A stretch of 64,000 nt of DNA, from positions 8,585,950 through 8,649,949 of the forward strand of contig NC_088179.1 in assembly GCF_028769735.1 (NCBI RefSeq). The letters are read 5' to 3'. This document shows, piece after piece, positions 25,901 through 39,392 of the stretch (positions are counted from its first letter, which is position 1; each line of letters opens with the position of its first letter). The position numbers were made by a program, and so were the translations under genes. Below the pieces are notes generated by a model. That model made no database searches. It was not told the DNA's origin and saw only the letters and a program-made list of their open reading frames with translations. Source of the stretch: Zonotrichia leucophrys gambelii. Lineage: Eukaryota > Chordata > Aves > Passeriformes > Passerellidae.

Positions 25901-28445
25901 AATTTTTCTGTTTTGGCCCTTTAGATGGTATTGATGAGGCCCTGGTATGGCTCTGCAACAGCCCTCTAGCAGGAACATCTTGGGCAAAAACCTGTCTGAT
26001 ATGTAAAGTGCTAAGGCTAAGTGTGGAGGCAGGTGAAGTAGGTGTAGGCTCAGTTACAGGAGATATATTTGATGTGCAAAGAAATTTTTCTTTTCCCTTT
26101 TCTGCCTGGTTTATATATCTGGGAATATTTTTCTAAAAAGGACTTTTCCATTTTGTTTTGTATAGCACTTATGTACTGTATGCAGTACATATCATATGTG
26201 CACAACATTCAGAACTTGTAGGCTATGAAATAAACCATTGGATTGGCTGAACAAAAACTACTCCTTTTAATACTTTGCAATGTCTTCTGAAAAAGTTAAA
26301 ATTCAAATATATTCCTAAATGTTGCACCTCTAGAATTCTTTATGTGAGGACGTGTCTTCCTGTAAGAGAGTTATTTTTTATTTTCCCCATCCTTTTATGG
26401 AGGTTTAAATTATCTTGAGTTATTCAATAAAACCCACAAAATTGCTCTTTACACAATTGCTCAGAGAGAGTGTTCCATTATGTGACAGTCACACAGCCAC
26501 ATTATATCCCTTTCATCATAACTTTCTGCTGCTTTTTCCCCACTAAGTGTCTGAGAAAGTAAGACAAGTTCAAAATATTCCAGTGCTCCTGCTGGCCTGG
26601 GTGCTGCTGATGCCAAGGGAGAAATTCTGGGTGTTGCTGTGTGGTCCAGAGAAGCCTATTTATTAGGATAAATAATGTGGATGTGCCTCACTGCCCTAAC
26701 CAGGACTCTCTGACCTGACTTGCTTTTATAATTTCAGAGCATCTGATTTCCTTTCTATCCTGAGCCCTGACTTTCTGACTTTCATATGAAAATGGTGATG
26801 ATGCCAAGCATTTGAGACAGACTAAAGTCTAAGGACTTGGTGAGTTTTGAGGAGCACTTACAGGTGTGAGCTGGAGGGACTCAGGTTTGAGTCTAGTCCT
26901 CATGGGTCCTGTAATTCTTGGATCAGACTCTTTGGTGTCTCTGTGTCTCAGTTTCCAGCTTAAAAAAGGAGGAAATTTCTCCACTGCAGTGGGTACTGTG
27001 AGTATAAATGTTAAAAATCATGAAGCACTCTAATTCTATGGTAATAGAGGCTCTAAACAAGAATGGACAGAGAGCAAGAAAGGTTTTTACATGGTTCAAT
27101 TTAGTTTTTGGAATCTAATGAGATGGAGCCAAGTCCTTGATAGCAAAAGTCACAAGTTTCACCAATTCCTTGAGAATCAGCCTGGTTGTAAATTTTGCAG
27201 ATGTTTCTATGATTAGTGCTCCCTAGACATGAGAGGAAGACTTCTCCTGTGTGTGCCTGTGCTCAGTGCATCAGCAGTGAGAGGATTTCAGAGCTGGTCT
27301 CCTCATCCTGGGTTCCTGCTGTGCCTGGTCAATAAGGGCTCAGTTATTTATTAAGTCTTGAAAAGCCCACAGGAAGGAAAAAAAAGGTTGAATGTGTATC
27401 TACCCCTGAAAACAAATGGTGTTTTATGACAGATCAAAGTTTTCTTCATGGAAAATTATGGTTTTACTTTCTATGTTTGCAGGCTGAATGCTTTTCAGCT
27501 CAAGATCCATTAAAGGGTTTGTTGTGCTGATCTGGCTGAATGAATACTTTAATGATAAACAGTCAAACATGGCAAGAGAATATGAAAAGCTGCAGGTGCA
27601 GGTCCCCCAGCAGGGCTCTTTGAAGTCAGACTCCCTTTTGAAGTGGTCTTTAGGTTTTGCTCTCACCTTGCAGAAACCCTCCTGGCTGGCAAGGCAGATT
27701 TTCTCTGTGAGAGCTGCTGGCAGGTGGGCGAGGAGGGGATCTGCACTTCCTCACTCAAACATCCATGGTGTTTGCTTCCTGATTCCTTTCTGCTGCTCAG
27801 GGTTCCCCTGGAAGCCCTGTTAAACTGTTTATTTGGTACTCAGGCTGTGGGGAAAGTGTGAAGCACATGCATGGGAGCTGGAGGTTGCTGTGAATTTTTC
27901 TCACACCACTAATGGAAATTCAGTGCTCGAACCCAGTTGTGAAAGCTAATTTGGCTTCATAATTTTGGCAGAAAATAATGTGTTAGGAGAGCCAAGGTCA
28001 TCTTCCCTCGTGATGAAGAAGTGTGTGAGGTGGCAGTGGGGGATCTCTCCTGTCTTGCATGGTGACTTTCAGCCATCTGCTTGTGAGGGTTTGTCCTCTG
28101 CAGGGCTGCAGCAGGGCAAGATGAATGGGAATGGAGAAAAACTCACCATGTTCCCCTTCACCTAAGACACAGCTCCTCACAGCTGCACACTGGGGCACAA
28201 ATGACCCTGCTGGTACCCTGGGGGCCTGTAAACTCAGGGAACTTCATAGCCATGGAGAAGGAAACAACAACATAAAAGGAAAAGTTAGAACTCATAGAAG
28301 GGAAAATTATTTTCTCCTGAAAATTTACATGCAAAGCAGGAGTTATTCCTTATTTGAACCAAAAATATAAGGAACGAAGTTGTAATGTGTTTTTCTCTTA
28401 TCAGAATAGAAAATATTTCCAAATGCACTTATAAAGAACAACACT
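16969..28445. other. Long non-coding intergenic stretch
   Basis: About 11.5 kb without a gene or a repeat family that I recognise. Small structures are a poly-T run near 18200, a TTAATTATAA direct pair at 20487..20515, an 8-bp-arm hairpin ATGTACTG/CAGTACAT at 26171..26190 and an A-rich run at 25853..25893. Open frames in the GC-richer parts (24400..25400) overlap on both strands without coding character. Confidence 0.65.
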
Positions 28446-28446
28446 T

Positions 28447-28521
<75 letters not shown>

Positions 28522-28522
28522 T
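28446..28522. repeat. (TTTA)n microsatellite
   Basis: A pure tetranucleotide run of about 19 units follows ACAACAC and ends in ATGTTTC. The plus frame Leu-Phe-Ile-Tyr is an artefact of the run. Confidence 0.97.
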
Positions 28523-31479
28523 GTTTCTTGGAAGAAAAAGAAGGCATTTCCAGGTTTTTTCATTCTGTAGCTGAGCCAGGTGTTTGGGGTTTTGCTGCCT
28601 GCAGAAAGCCAAGCTCTCTGCTGCCTCTGCTGCCTTTGCCTGGCTCCCTGCACTGGCACACCTGGCCCTGCAGGGTTCCTTTCCTTTCCTCTCCAGAAAC
28701 AAGTGTCTGCTGGGGTTCTCTGCCCCACAGAGGAGAGCCAGAGGCTGAGCCAGCCCTGAAGGCAGCTCCTCTTTCTTGAATTTCTTGTACCTGGATGGAG
28801 CTACCTGAGCCTGTGCCAGTTCCTGGGAATTGGGCACTGCCCAGCCTTGGCACCTTACCCTTAGTGTTTGGGTGGTGCCTGTTTCTTAGGAGCAATGTTC
28901 ACTTTTGGCTTTGGGTTAAGAGTGTTCTAAGTCTTGAAATTTTCTCTTTTTGAGGGTGAAGGATTTGTTATAGTTAGCCCTTAGTAAGTTTGATTTTTTC
29001 CATGAACCTTTTTATGTGTTATTACTCATAGCAGTATGTGAGAATACTTGCATGTGCAATGAAAGCTATTTGGCTCCTTTAATAAGCATTCATCTAGGAA
29101 TTAAGATTTTTTTTGTCCCTATATTTGAGAATCTGACTTCATAAATAGCAGCCTTTGATATAATCAAAGTTTTCACATGTCTTCAAGATCAAACATATCA
29201 AATAAATCATGTAAGTCTGTATCTTGTTCCCCAGTTGGCGGTTGATTGAATGTGCTAAATTTAAGCCCTCTCAGGGCCAGAGTTTTGGTCAGAGGCATAA
29301 ACAAATGCTTCCTCATCTAAGAGTAGAAATGTTTGTCACTGGATAAAAGTTAGAAAATATTAAAATGTGAAACCAAACTAGCAAACAAAACCAGAAAAAT
29401 GTTTTCCTGTATATGTAATTAGAGTTCTGCAGATTGTGGAACCCATCAAGATAAAAGTATTTGCTCCCACTGCACAAGACAGGCAGGACAAACTTGTTGT
29501 TCCCTATTCCCTGCAAGCCAGGCTGGTGAATTCAGGTCAGCTGCCTTGTGTTAATTGTGTCCTGTGCTGACAGGTGAGCAGGGGAGGAAAGGGGTTTGGA
29601 GGTGCAGACCTCCTGGGCTCTCCCCAGAGATGGTTGTCCCACAGGCAGCAGAGCAGATAATGAGAACCTGGCAGGGAGGATTGGAAGTGAGAGGTGCAGG
29701 TTAGCCAGTGAGTCACGGTGTGAGGCTGGAAGCAGCAGGGAGTGTGCCAGGATGAGTCAGAGGATGGGAGGACAAAGGTTGCTGAGCCTGGGCGTGGTGG
29801 TTGGTGCCTGCCTCAGTGCTCGAGACCTGTCCCTGTGCTGGCTGTGCAGAGGAGGGGCAGCTGGGCAAGCCTTGCTTGGGACACTCCAATGCTGCACACC
29901 AGCAGGCTCCACAACAGAAGGGCTGTCACTGCCTTTAGCTTCACCTGAACTATTTCCCTTGGTGAGATGTTTCCACCTCAGGCTTGCTGTGCAGCATGGG
30001 GAGAGCTGACTGTTCCTGTCTGCAGAGCCAAAGCCAGCTACTGCCCTGAAACAAGTGGAAAATTCAGAGCAACACGCTGCACGCTTTATCTGCCTGCCAA
30101 AATAAAGCTCTTGGGAACAGAAAGGCACAAGCCTGGAGGAAGGATGATACAGAAGCAATAACAATGCTGTCTCTGATCCTTCACCACCTCTTTAACAGCC
30201 TGGATGCTGACTGATTAGGAATTTGAAGTGCCAGCTCACCCTTCTCTTTGCCATCTCTCCTGGTGGTATAGGACTGAGGTGTTGCCCCTTGCCTCATGCA
30301 GCTCCTGATTTTCTCTTTACAGCACGCCTCCCATCAGAGAGGCAAATACTCATTTTTCTAGCCAGCAAAAGAAATAACAGTCAAATCAAGACACAGAAAT
30401 GTGTGGCAGGAAAAACCCTAGAACATCTCAGATCCCAGTGCTCCCCATAGGCTCAGATACAGCAGAGACCTGCTGGCCAGCAAGGGTCACAAATGATTGT
30501 GCAGGATGGGATTGTGCTCAGGATTTTCTTTTTCCATGGAGCTCTCAGGGCTGTTTTCAGGGCCCTGAGCTGTTCTACTTGTTCCACTTCAGCAGAGTGA
30601 CTCCTGGGCTAATACTGAGGTTCTCCAGCTCTCATCCGCTCCACACTTCCCTCTGGGTTCCTCTTGTCACCCCCTGTACCCATGGCCACAAACATCAGAA
30701 ATCACCTGTGTCACTCCAGTGCTCAGTGGGTGCAGACTGTTCCCCTTGGCAGAGCTGGGTTCATAATCCAGGCCAAAGGAACTTAATCAAAAGGTGATTT
30801 TGAAGTGGTCTCAAACAGTTTCCCAATGCAGCCCTTTGCCTCTTAACACACTCCCTGATCCTGCTGGGAAGGGAAGCTGGGGACACAGGGCCTGAGGGGC
30901 ACACAGAGGGTCCAGGGCTGCCCCATCAATGCCTCTGGCTGGAGCTGCTGCTGCTCTCCCTCCCTGTTGCTAAGGGAGGTTTCTATGGCAAAGGCCCACC
31001 AAGAAAGTGAGAATTAGAGAGAGTTAATGTTCAAAATGATGAGCTTGATATTATGGGCAGCTGGCTTCTACAGGGGAAATAATCTGCTGGAAAGGAAGCG
31101 TGGCTGTCTCAGGTGCTGTGCAGAGCAGGAGGTGCAGCTGGTGTGTTTGTCAGTTTGGCTCATCTAAATGTTAGTAGCTTGTGGTAAATGCAAACCATTA
31201 AATGAAATATTGGTTGTGAGATATTCTCATTACAGGAGTGTTCTTGTAGGATGATAAGCTGCAAGCTTCAACCACGCTTCAAAAACTCTTGCTGTCCTGT
31301 GGATGTGCCCCCTTCAGCTGGAGTAGAGGCAAATGGGACTTGAATCCCCTGAGTAAAAATGCTCCAGTTGAAGTGGAACTCTGACTGCACACAAGACATC
31401 AAAAAATCTTGGCATCCTAAGGCTTGTCAACACCTCAGAGCATCCTCCTTGGTGGCCTGGAGTAGTCCCAGAGTAAGGT
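28523..31479. other. Non-coding intergenic DNA
   Basis: Unique sequence with a moderately GC-rich part (29550..30000 and 30850..30980). No gene or repeat family recognised. Confidence 0.65.
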
Positions 31480-31897
31480 TGTATTTGCAGGGATCCCCAT
31501 GGCAGGGAGGAATGATGAATCTGACTCCATGTTCTCAGAAGGCTCATTTATTATTTTTTGATACTATATTATATTAAAGAATACTAAACTAAACTATACT
31601 AAAGAATACAGAAAGGATACTTACAGAATGCTAAAAAGATAATAATGAAAACTCGTGACTCTCTCCAGAGTCCTGACACAGCTTGGCCCTGATTGGCCAA
31701 TGAGTGAAAACAACTCACAGCAGAATCCAATGGAACAATCACCTGTGGGTAAACAGTCTCCAAACACATTCCACATGTGAGCAAAACACAGGAGAAGCAA
31801 ATGAGATAATATTGTTTTCCTTTTTCTCTGAGGCCTCTCAGCTTCCCAGGAGAAAAATCCTGGGTGAAGGGATTTTTCAGAGAATGTGAATGTGACA
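31480..31897 (-). mobile_element. Solo LTR, endogenous retrovirus family B
   Basis: On the minus strand it starts TGTCACATTCACATTC at 31897. It runs through CTGGGAAGCTGAGAGGCCTC, CACATGTGGAATGTG and AGTCACGAGTTTTC, then an A/T tract of TAGTATA-type pentamers (31560..31615), then AATAAATGAGCC. The 3' boundary near 31480 is approximate because no exact target duplication was found. It shares these blocks with 40787..41171 and 62885..63643. I regard the family as a songbird ERV LTR. Confidence 0.8.
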
Positions 31898-34800
31898 GAG
31901 TGGTGCTGGTCTGTCTTCTGTGTGTGCTGCAGAAGGGCTTATGTCCCATCCCTTGTCCCCTGGGCTGTCAGTGGTGCCACCAGTGGTGCCACTGGGCTCT
32001 GGTGTTTGGAGCACTCTACAGGAGTGACTCTCCCACCCCTGCACAGGTTTGAACACACAGTACTTCTTCTCAAGAGAGCATTTTCACCCAGTGCCAGCTG
32101 GAGGCACAGAGCTTCAGCATGTGGGACCATGCCCTGCCAGTGGAGGCAGATCACTGGGAGAAGGTTACAGAGAACAAAAGGACACTTGTCCTCCTCCATG
32201 GTGGGCATCACATTCACATTCAGGGGTGTGGCTCATCTCAGGCTGGCCCTGTGTGCTGCAGCTGTAACTCAGAGCAAGGACACGGTGGCTGATGGGCAGA
32301 TAGGGACATGTGAAGCCTGGGACAGCGGGAGGACAGCAGCCTTGGTGCAGGGGGGATCCCCCAGTGCTGCAGGCAGAGCTACATGGCAGATCAGCCCCAG
32401 GGAGCAGGGTCAGTGTGCTGCAGTGAGGGCCAGCAGAATGTCTGGTTATCAGATGTTGTGTATGGAAAAGGAGCAGATCTGGGTTCAGAAACAGGGCTTC
32501 ATCCAGCTGGATGGTCCTTACAGGCTGTAGTTAACCTGTGTAAATGGACCATCATTTATAATTTCTCACTGAAGTGAGACTTTTGAGATTGAGGATTGCT
32601 TCTGACAGAAGGTATGTGCAGAAAATCTCATATGACAGAAATCTCATGCTACTGAAACCAGTTTTCCTTCTTCAGCTGTTTCTCAGTGCTGTTGGTCTCC
32701 CACTTTTAACAAGCTTTAAATTGGCTGGGGGAAAAATGTATTATAAAATGGTATCTGCTGTGTCCTGTGGCTGCTCTGATTGCCTGTAGCCTGCCTGCCC
32801 TCCCAGACAGCTCAGGATAAGCTGCCAGAGGTTCCTTTCCTTGCGTGGTACTGCTCTGATTTTCTTTCCTTCTGCAAGCCTATGGATGGTGCTGCTAATT
32901 CACTGAAGGCATGATCCTGGCCAGAGGCTGTCCCACTCCTTGCTCATGGAGGCACAGTAAGAGGATTAAACTCTTGAGGTTAAATGAATGACCTGGCAGC
33001 TCTGCCCAGCATTTCCATCTTGCTCTGTGGTGAATAGATGGTGGCTGGCCTTTATGCAGCTGATTAGAAGAAAGTGGTTAGAGAAAAACCTGCATTAAGG
33101 CCAGCTGCTATTTTTGGTGTGTGTGATGAGAGAAATACCAGCTCTGCCACTGTGCCTGCCCGCCACCCCTCCAGCTGGAGGATGGAGGGAGGCAGGGGCA
33201 AGCAGAGCCACAGGGCTTTCCCCACCCAGCCCCAGAGCCTGCAAATCCCCCAGATTGTCTGAGGTCAGAAACATCCCTGTGGCTGAGCCCATGTGCTGCT
33301 GTCCCTGCCCTGTGCTGCCAGGCTGCATATTTGGGGCTGGAAGCCTTGAACCCCTCTGGTGCTCAGCCACAGCACCATCCTGCAGACCGAGCTCAGCCCC
33401 CAGCCTGCTGTGCTGGGGAAGGGTCTCCTGTCCCAGCTCAATCTGTGCTGGGAGGGCTGCACTGCACTGAGCAGGGGCTGGGGCTGTCCCTGCCAGCGAC
33501 AGGGGCCAGCACAAACCTGGCCAAACTGGAATTTAGGGACTGATGTGCTGTAACTTTAACATTGGCTTTAGCAATGTAAGGGTTGTTTGCACTTTAATTT
33601 GAAAGCTAAATACACTTCAAAGCTAAACAGGCTTTAGCTAAATTCTTACATACCCTTGTACTGCTCAGAGGCTTTCCTTCACACACCTCCTGCACTACTG
33701 CAAAACAACCACACATTCATGAGCATGGTCTCAGGGACACAGACCAAGGGCATCTTCTCTGCTGTGGGCTCAGGAAAGAGATGTCACACTCATCTCACAT
33801 TGCCTCAATGTTACCTTGCTACAAGATAAATAAATCCTTGTAGAGGAAATAATTTTCTCAAAGTTACAATATACTTCCTTCAAATGTGCATCCTACTGAC
33901 TCCTCATGCTCCTGGATGCTCAGACTCGGAAAGGCTTAACTCAAATCCAAGTGGAAGGATTGTTGGTGGGAGCACTTTGCAGTGTGTTGGTTTTAAGAGG
34001 TGCAATAAACCACTGTAATGGTGTGCCAATCCTCCACACTGCTCCATGGGATGAGGACAGATATTGCATCCATGACCTGGGCTCCAATCTTTCTGACATC
34101 TTACCCAGACATGCTTACCACAACTGAGAGTTAGGATTTTTTAATAGCCATTATTCATAACTTAAAGCTGCAGCTTAAAGACATTACAGCCTGCTGCCAG
34201 AGCTGTGATGTGTAATCTGCAGAGGTCTATCCTCCCATTAGATATTACTGCAGAAGTGACTTAAACCTCCTCCCTCAGTTAAACAATTCTCTAAATGTCA
34301 TCACTGTTTACAGTATTAGCAGAGCACTCAGCAATGATGATCTGTGCTCTGACAGCCTGGGAGCCCCTACAAGCAGCAGCAGATTTACACTTTGCTGAAA
34401 ACTGCCTCATTATCTGCAGCAGCAAAACTCCTCTCATAAATAGTCTGCTGTGCTCAAGCTGCAAATGGAGTTTGTGTAGACTGCAATAAAATCCACATCC
34501 TGAATGCTCTCCTAGGTGTTTTAGCCCTGATTTGTTCTCCTGGCACACAGTGAGTGCTGCAGGTGGCAGCCAGAGGTGCAGGCTGGGGAGCTGCACTGGG
34601 ATGGGCTCATGGACACACAGGAGCACCACAGAGAACAGGGATCAGGGCCACCACAGCAAAACCACCACTGTCCATCTGCTTAATGGGTCTGCAGCAAATT
34701 GGGTGCTCCAGGCACCTCCCAGCAGCCTTGCATCATGTCCACACACACACACATACACACACACATGAGGTTGTTAACTGCTGAAGCTCTTGTTCTCGTT

Positions 34801-37743
34801 ACACAAATTGTCCAGATTTCACCATGTCTTTCCCTGGATGTCCATTCAGAGCACTGAGTTCTTTGGTCTGCTTATGTATTAGATGAAACAGTTTTTCCTT
34901 CCATCAGGTCTGTGTTTGCTGCTTGTCATGTCATTGATTGCTCGTGTGCTCTGAGATGGGGAGGACAGGACCTCCTGATCTGCCTTCTCTCTGTTCTTCC
35001 TGACCTGTTGTGCTTCAAGTTTGTTCTTTCTCTTCTGTTGTTTGTCTTCATTTTCTGTTTTTCCCCCCTTGAGTTCCTGAGCTGGAAAAAAGCAGGCAGC
35101 AGAAAATGCAAGAGGGGGAAGATCACTGCTGTTTACAAGAGGAGCTAAAGCCTCTCTAGCATCAGCCACAGAGGGGTTTCCTGTGTAATTGAGGTAAACA
35201 CAATTCCTTTGGGAGGGTTTTTTTCATTGCTTCTGGTTGGACTTGGCCTCTTCCAGTCTCCAAATGGTAAAACACCCTCCAGTCCCTTCTGTCATGGTGT
35301 TGGGGATCTGCTGCCATGCCTTGTCCTGCAGAAAGCACTGTGGCAGTGAGGCTGGTTGGGTACAGCAGGAGCAGCCCATCAGATGTGCTGGAGAGGCAGG
35401 GGTGTGTGGGGCAGTGGGGTGTGACAAGCCCTGTTTCTTGCCCTTGCTCCAAATGACCACCAACATGTCAGTGCCTTGCCAGGGTGGGAAACCTCTCACC
35501 CAAGCAATTCAGAGTGGCACAGGTAGCCCTTGGAAAACAGCTCTAAAAGACAGAGAGAAGCCAGAAACCTCTCTGTCTTTCCATGAGCACCATGACACGG
35601 TCCCTGGTGGTTGCACAGCTTGGGTGCATTACAAATGAGGCTCCCTTTGTGCAGTGCTGGGGAGAGCTGTGACCGCAAGCCCATCTCCCTGTAACAAAGC
35701 AGGGCTGCCCTGTGAATGACTGGACATTTTTCCTTGCCCTTTTTCCCTGTGTGGGTGTGAGTGCTGAGCACCAGAACCTTACAGCAGCTCTCACCCCTTT
35801 ACCAGCAAGGAGCTGCTGCTAAAGCCAGAACACAGAGAGAAGGCTGGATACTTATGGGGAAGGGCTGGCCCTTGGCTCCATTGTTTGTAGCACAATGCTT
35901 TTCATTCAACAAGGAAGGCACAAACCAGTTATAGTTCAGCTAATCTTTCTGATCTTCTTTTAATTAATCCCTTTCAATGGAAGTTAATTTCCACTTGCAC
36001 AATCAGCCTGGCAAAGGCAGATACTCCTGCAGAAAGAAATCTCCCCAGCAGAAAAATCACTCTTGAGATCAAGCCTGAGAGACATGAGACAAACAAGCAA
36101 ACCAGATGTACAGAGATAGCAAAATAGGAAATTGAAGAACAGTTTTTGCTGCTGTCTCTCCTCACTGGGCTCAGTTGTTTGCATGTGTGACTAATGTTGC
36201 AGAGGCAGCTGCTGCTGACAAGAGCCAGCATCCCATCAGGGCTGATGCAGCCCCAGCCAGACTCTGCACATGCTGGAAAGCAGCAGGAGATGGAGATGGC
36301 TGCTGGGAGCCTCTGAAGTGACCACAGAGGCTGGGTGCTTTCAGCTCTGCTCCTTTCCAGGGAGCCTCTTTAGGCTGTACCCCTCTAGCTGCATGTGGAG
36401 CTGCTCCTGGGGCTGTCCGTGTCTCTGACAAACTCCCACATCTGTAAGTGTCCTGCAACAGCTACTTTGGTTTTACTGAAAACTTCAGCAATGTTTCTAT
36501 TTTAAATATAGGAACATAACAAAATCCTTTTCAGGTTTGTTGAATGGGTTCAGAACTTACTGCCCACTTAGAGCAGATTTGAACACAAGATTTAAAAGCC
36601 TAGAAACAGCATTAGAAAAAGGAGGGAGCTTTAGAGCTTTGCCTTAGGGATGGGACATATTTCACAGACATGGTCTCTAAAGAGCCTACAAAGTCTGGGA
36701 GATACTGATGGCAGTGCTGGACTCCCACTGAGCTCAGAGCAATCAGATTTTTGCCATTAATTTCTCTGTAGGCATTAACTGAGCACAGCTAGCAATGTGA
36801 TAATGGGCTCTGCTACAGCTCTACAAAGGGTGAAAGCAGAATGTAGTAAAATTTCATATTTCTCAATAACAGCAAATACTCTGAACTGTGAAGATGCTAT
36901 AGATATTGCAGAAACATTTGGTAACTAATTGGCCAGAGTACTTGCGGATACTTTTAGCATTTCCTCTGCTAGAAATGGAACTGAGAAGGCCAAGGCTGAT
37001 GCAGTTATAATCCCATTTCTGTATTTACTGTGTTCTGTGACCTCAGGCTAGAGCTGATCAGCCAATTCCTGACTGTGTGTGCGTTGCAGAGCATCATCTC
37101 TCACTCAGCCTGCGCCTCTCAGACACCTCCTGGCTCAGTGTGGGCTGCAGCACCGTGTTCAGTCAGACCAGGCACAGGCCTGTGCACCTCCTGGGCTGCT
37201 GTGGGCCCTTTGCAGCAGCCCCCAGACTCCCAGATGCCATTTCCTGATGGCCAGCACAGGCACACAGGTGTGGGCGGGCTGCAGGGAGCCCATGCTGAAA
37301 TGGGAGCAGCACTGGGGGTCCCAAGGTGGGAGTGAGAGGAGCTTTTACTCCTGGGGGACATGGGGTGCATGGAAAGCTGTGCACAAAGCTCGCCCCATGG
37401 GTTTGGGTTCCTCTTGGGTGTGGCAAAGAAATCAGCAGTGCAAAAACCTCCAGAAACTTCTGGAAAGCCTCCAGCTATCTGTCTTTTAAGGTAACACAGC
37501 TGTTTCCTCTTTGCTGGCTCGTGTTTGCTGCACTGCAAACTTGGCATTCTAAAGGCAGGTGAGGAACATGGGGACAGGAGCTGACCAGTGGGACAGAGCA
37601 GGGACAGATGTAAAACCTTCCAGGTCAGGGTAGCCCTGGTAAATCTGCCACCATCCTGCTGGGTGCCCTGTCCAGTGAGAGGGGATTCAGTGAGAGGGGA
37701 TTCAGCTCTGGGCTTGGGGGAGCTGATCAAGTGCCCAGAAAGG
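31898..37743. other. Non-coding intergenic DNA
   Basis: Unique sequence with the CA run at 34738. GC-richer sections (33130..33500 and 37080..37400) give overlapping open frames on both strands, typical of chance. A 12-bp AGTGGTGCCAC direct pair lies near 31970..31995. Confidence 0.65.
34738..34766. repeat. (CA)n microsatellite, interrupted
   Basis: About 14 CA units with one TA interruption. Confidence 0.95.
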
Positions 37744-37972
37744 GTGAATTCAGCTAAAGGGGCCATGAACCCACATAAAGAAAAAGTGAACTCACCTAAA
37801 GGGGCCATGAGCACACCTGAAGGATGAAGTCACCAAAGGAGTGAACTCACCTAAAGGAGTGAATTCATCCAAAGGGGCCATGAATTCACCTAAAGGAGGG
37901 AACTCACCTAAAGGATGAACTCACCTAAAGGATGAACTCACCTAAAGGAGGGAACACACCTAAAGGGGCCAT
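37744..37972. repeat. Minisatellite with core TCACCTAAAGG
   Basis: About ten irregular units carry the core GAACTCACCTAAAGG followed by AGT, AT or GGCCATGA. Unit length varies between about 17 and 27 bp. A 16-bp direct repeat, CAGTGAGAGGGGATT, lies just upstream at 37674..37705. Confidence 0.88.
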
Positions 37973-39392
37973 GGGCAAGAGCAGATAAAACGGGAGGGTT
38001 GTGTCCCCCTTTGGTGGACCCAAAGTTCCAGCTGGTTGCTCCTCCAGCCCTATGAGCACACAGGGATTATTTCACCAGAAATTCCCTTGGGGATTGCTTC
38101 CTCTGACAGATACCTGCACACACACACACACACACACACACAGATCTCCTGCAAGGGCTGTAGCACTGGGATACACTCAAGAACATTCTTTGCAGATGCA
38201 CTGACTCTGTGATTCATTTATCTCATGACTCTGTTAGCATCAGAGCTGCAGCAATTTCAGGTTTAAGGAAGATCCACCCTGCAAGTAAAAGAATAATTTG
38301 CATTGAAGTAGCTAATTGGCACCTCAACACTTTAATATATCCACTCACAATTGCATTTGGTGTTGGAGAGCATTATGTGAGGTAGCTAATGACAATGTCT
38401 TCCTTCCCCTCTGAGCTTTCTGCAATGGGCACAAAACCATGCTGCAATGAGAGGGCTGGTCCCTGTAAATTACTTGCTAAATTGAACTGGATTCTCAAAA
38501 TTAACTTTAAAAGTCCATTGAACTGCTCTCCCAGCACTGCAAAGCTGAAAATTATACCAAATTCTAAATTACATGTGAAGAAAGCAAACTGGCTAGTTCT
38601 GGGGAGCAGAACTACAGCTTTTATATGCTATTATCAGTAATGGTCCTTGACAGACTTCTCTGGAATAACAATACTTCCATGGATGGAAGGATACCTCATT
38701 CTGGATGCAGGATATTTTGCATCAGGCTGTAGTTTTGTCTCAATATATTTATATGATATTTAATTCTCCACTAATTCTCTTGCCAGAAGGAATGCAGAAA
38801 GCCTCTTTCAGATGCTATTGGCCACAGAAATGCTGAAAATAAGATCCTATTTTCTGCTTTCTAGCTTAAGAGAGGAGAATTATATTTTCTTTTCTTGAAA
38901 CAAGATTTTTTGTCCTGAGAAATGAAAGTCTCCTTTGAGTAAAGCAGTCTGCAGATTCCTGAACAGGTAAAAACCCTTAGAAGCTAAACAGAAAGGGAAT
39001 TTTCAGACGAGAATATAGTTCATTTTATGTTCAGATGATTCTTACCTCCAGTTTATACTTCATTTTTATAGAAGAGCTTTAAGAAAAACTTCAAGAGCTG
39101 TATAAAATTTTGTGTTGTGTGAAATTAAGTGTTTGGGGTTCGATAATGTTTGGATCCTTGTAAGTGTTGGATTGAATGTAGCAGGGATAGACCATAAGTG
39201 TGTCTGTCCTTACAGGGCCCCAGCCACTGCCCCCTGTGCTCCCCAGGCTTGGGGATCAGGCTGAGGAAGGGAAAAACCTTTCAGAGCCTGCCCAAAGGCA
39301 GTGCCTAGGGCAGGGGAGGGCAGGGGAGCCCTGTTCAGCATGGCTGGGAGCAGCTCTGTGCCCTGGGAGGGTCCCAGCCAAGGGCCAGGCTG
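37973..39392. other. Non-coding intergenic DNA between two minisatellites
   Basis: Contains the CA run at 38113. The rest is A/T-rich unique sequence. Confidence 0.65.
38113..38142. repeat. (CA)n microsatellite
   Basis: About 14 uninterrupted CA units ending in GATCTCC. Confidence 0.95.

Noticed and set aside
28385..28570. Plus frame with Leu-Phe-Ile-Tyr repeats
   Set aside because: It is the (TTTA)n run read as protein.
31886..32530. 214-codon plus frame starting at the edge of a solo LTR
   Set aside because: No retroviral or cellular domain is recognised, and there are competing frames on both strands.
37119..37814. 231-codon minus frame
   Set aside because: It overlaps other open frames on both strands in a GC-rich section and runs into the TCACCTAAAGG minisatellite.
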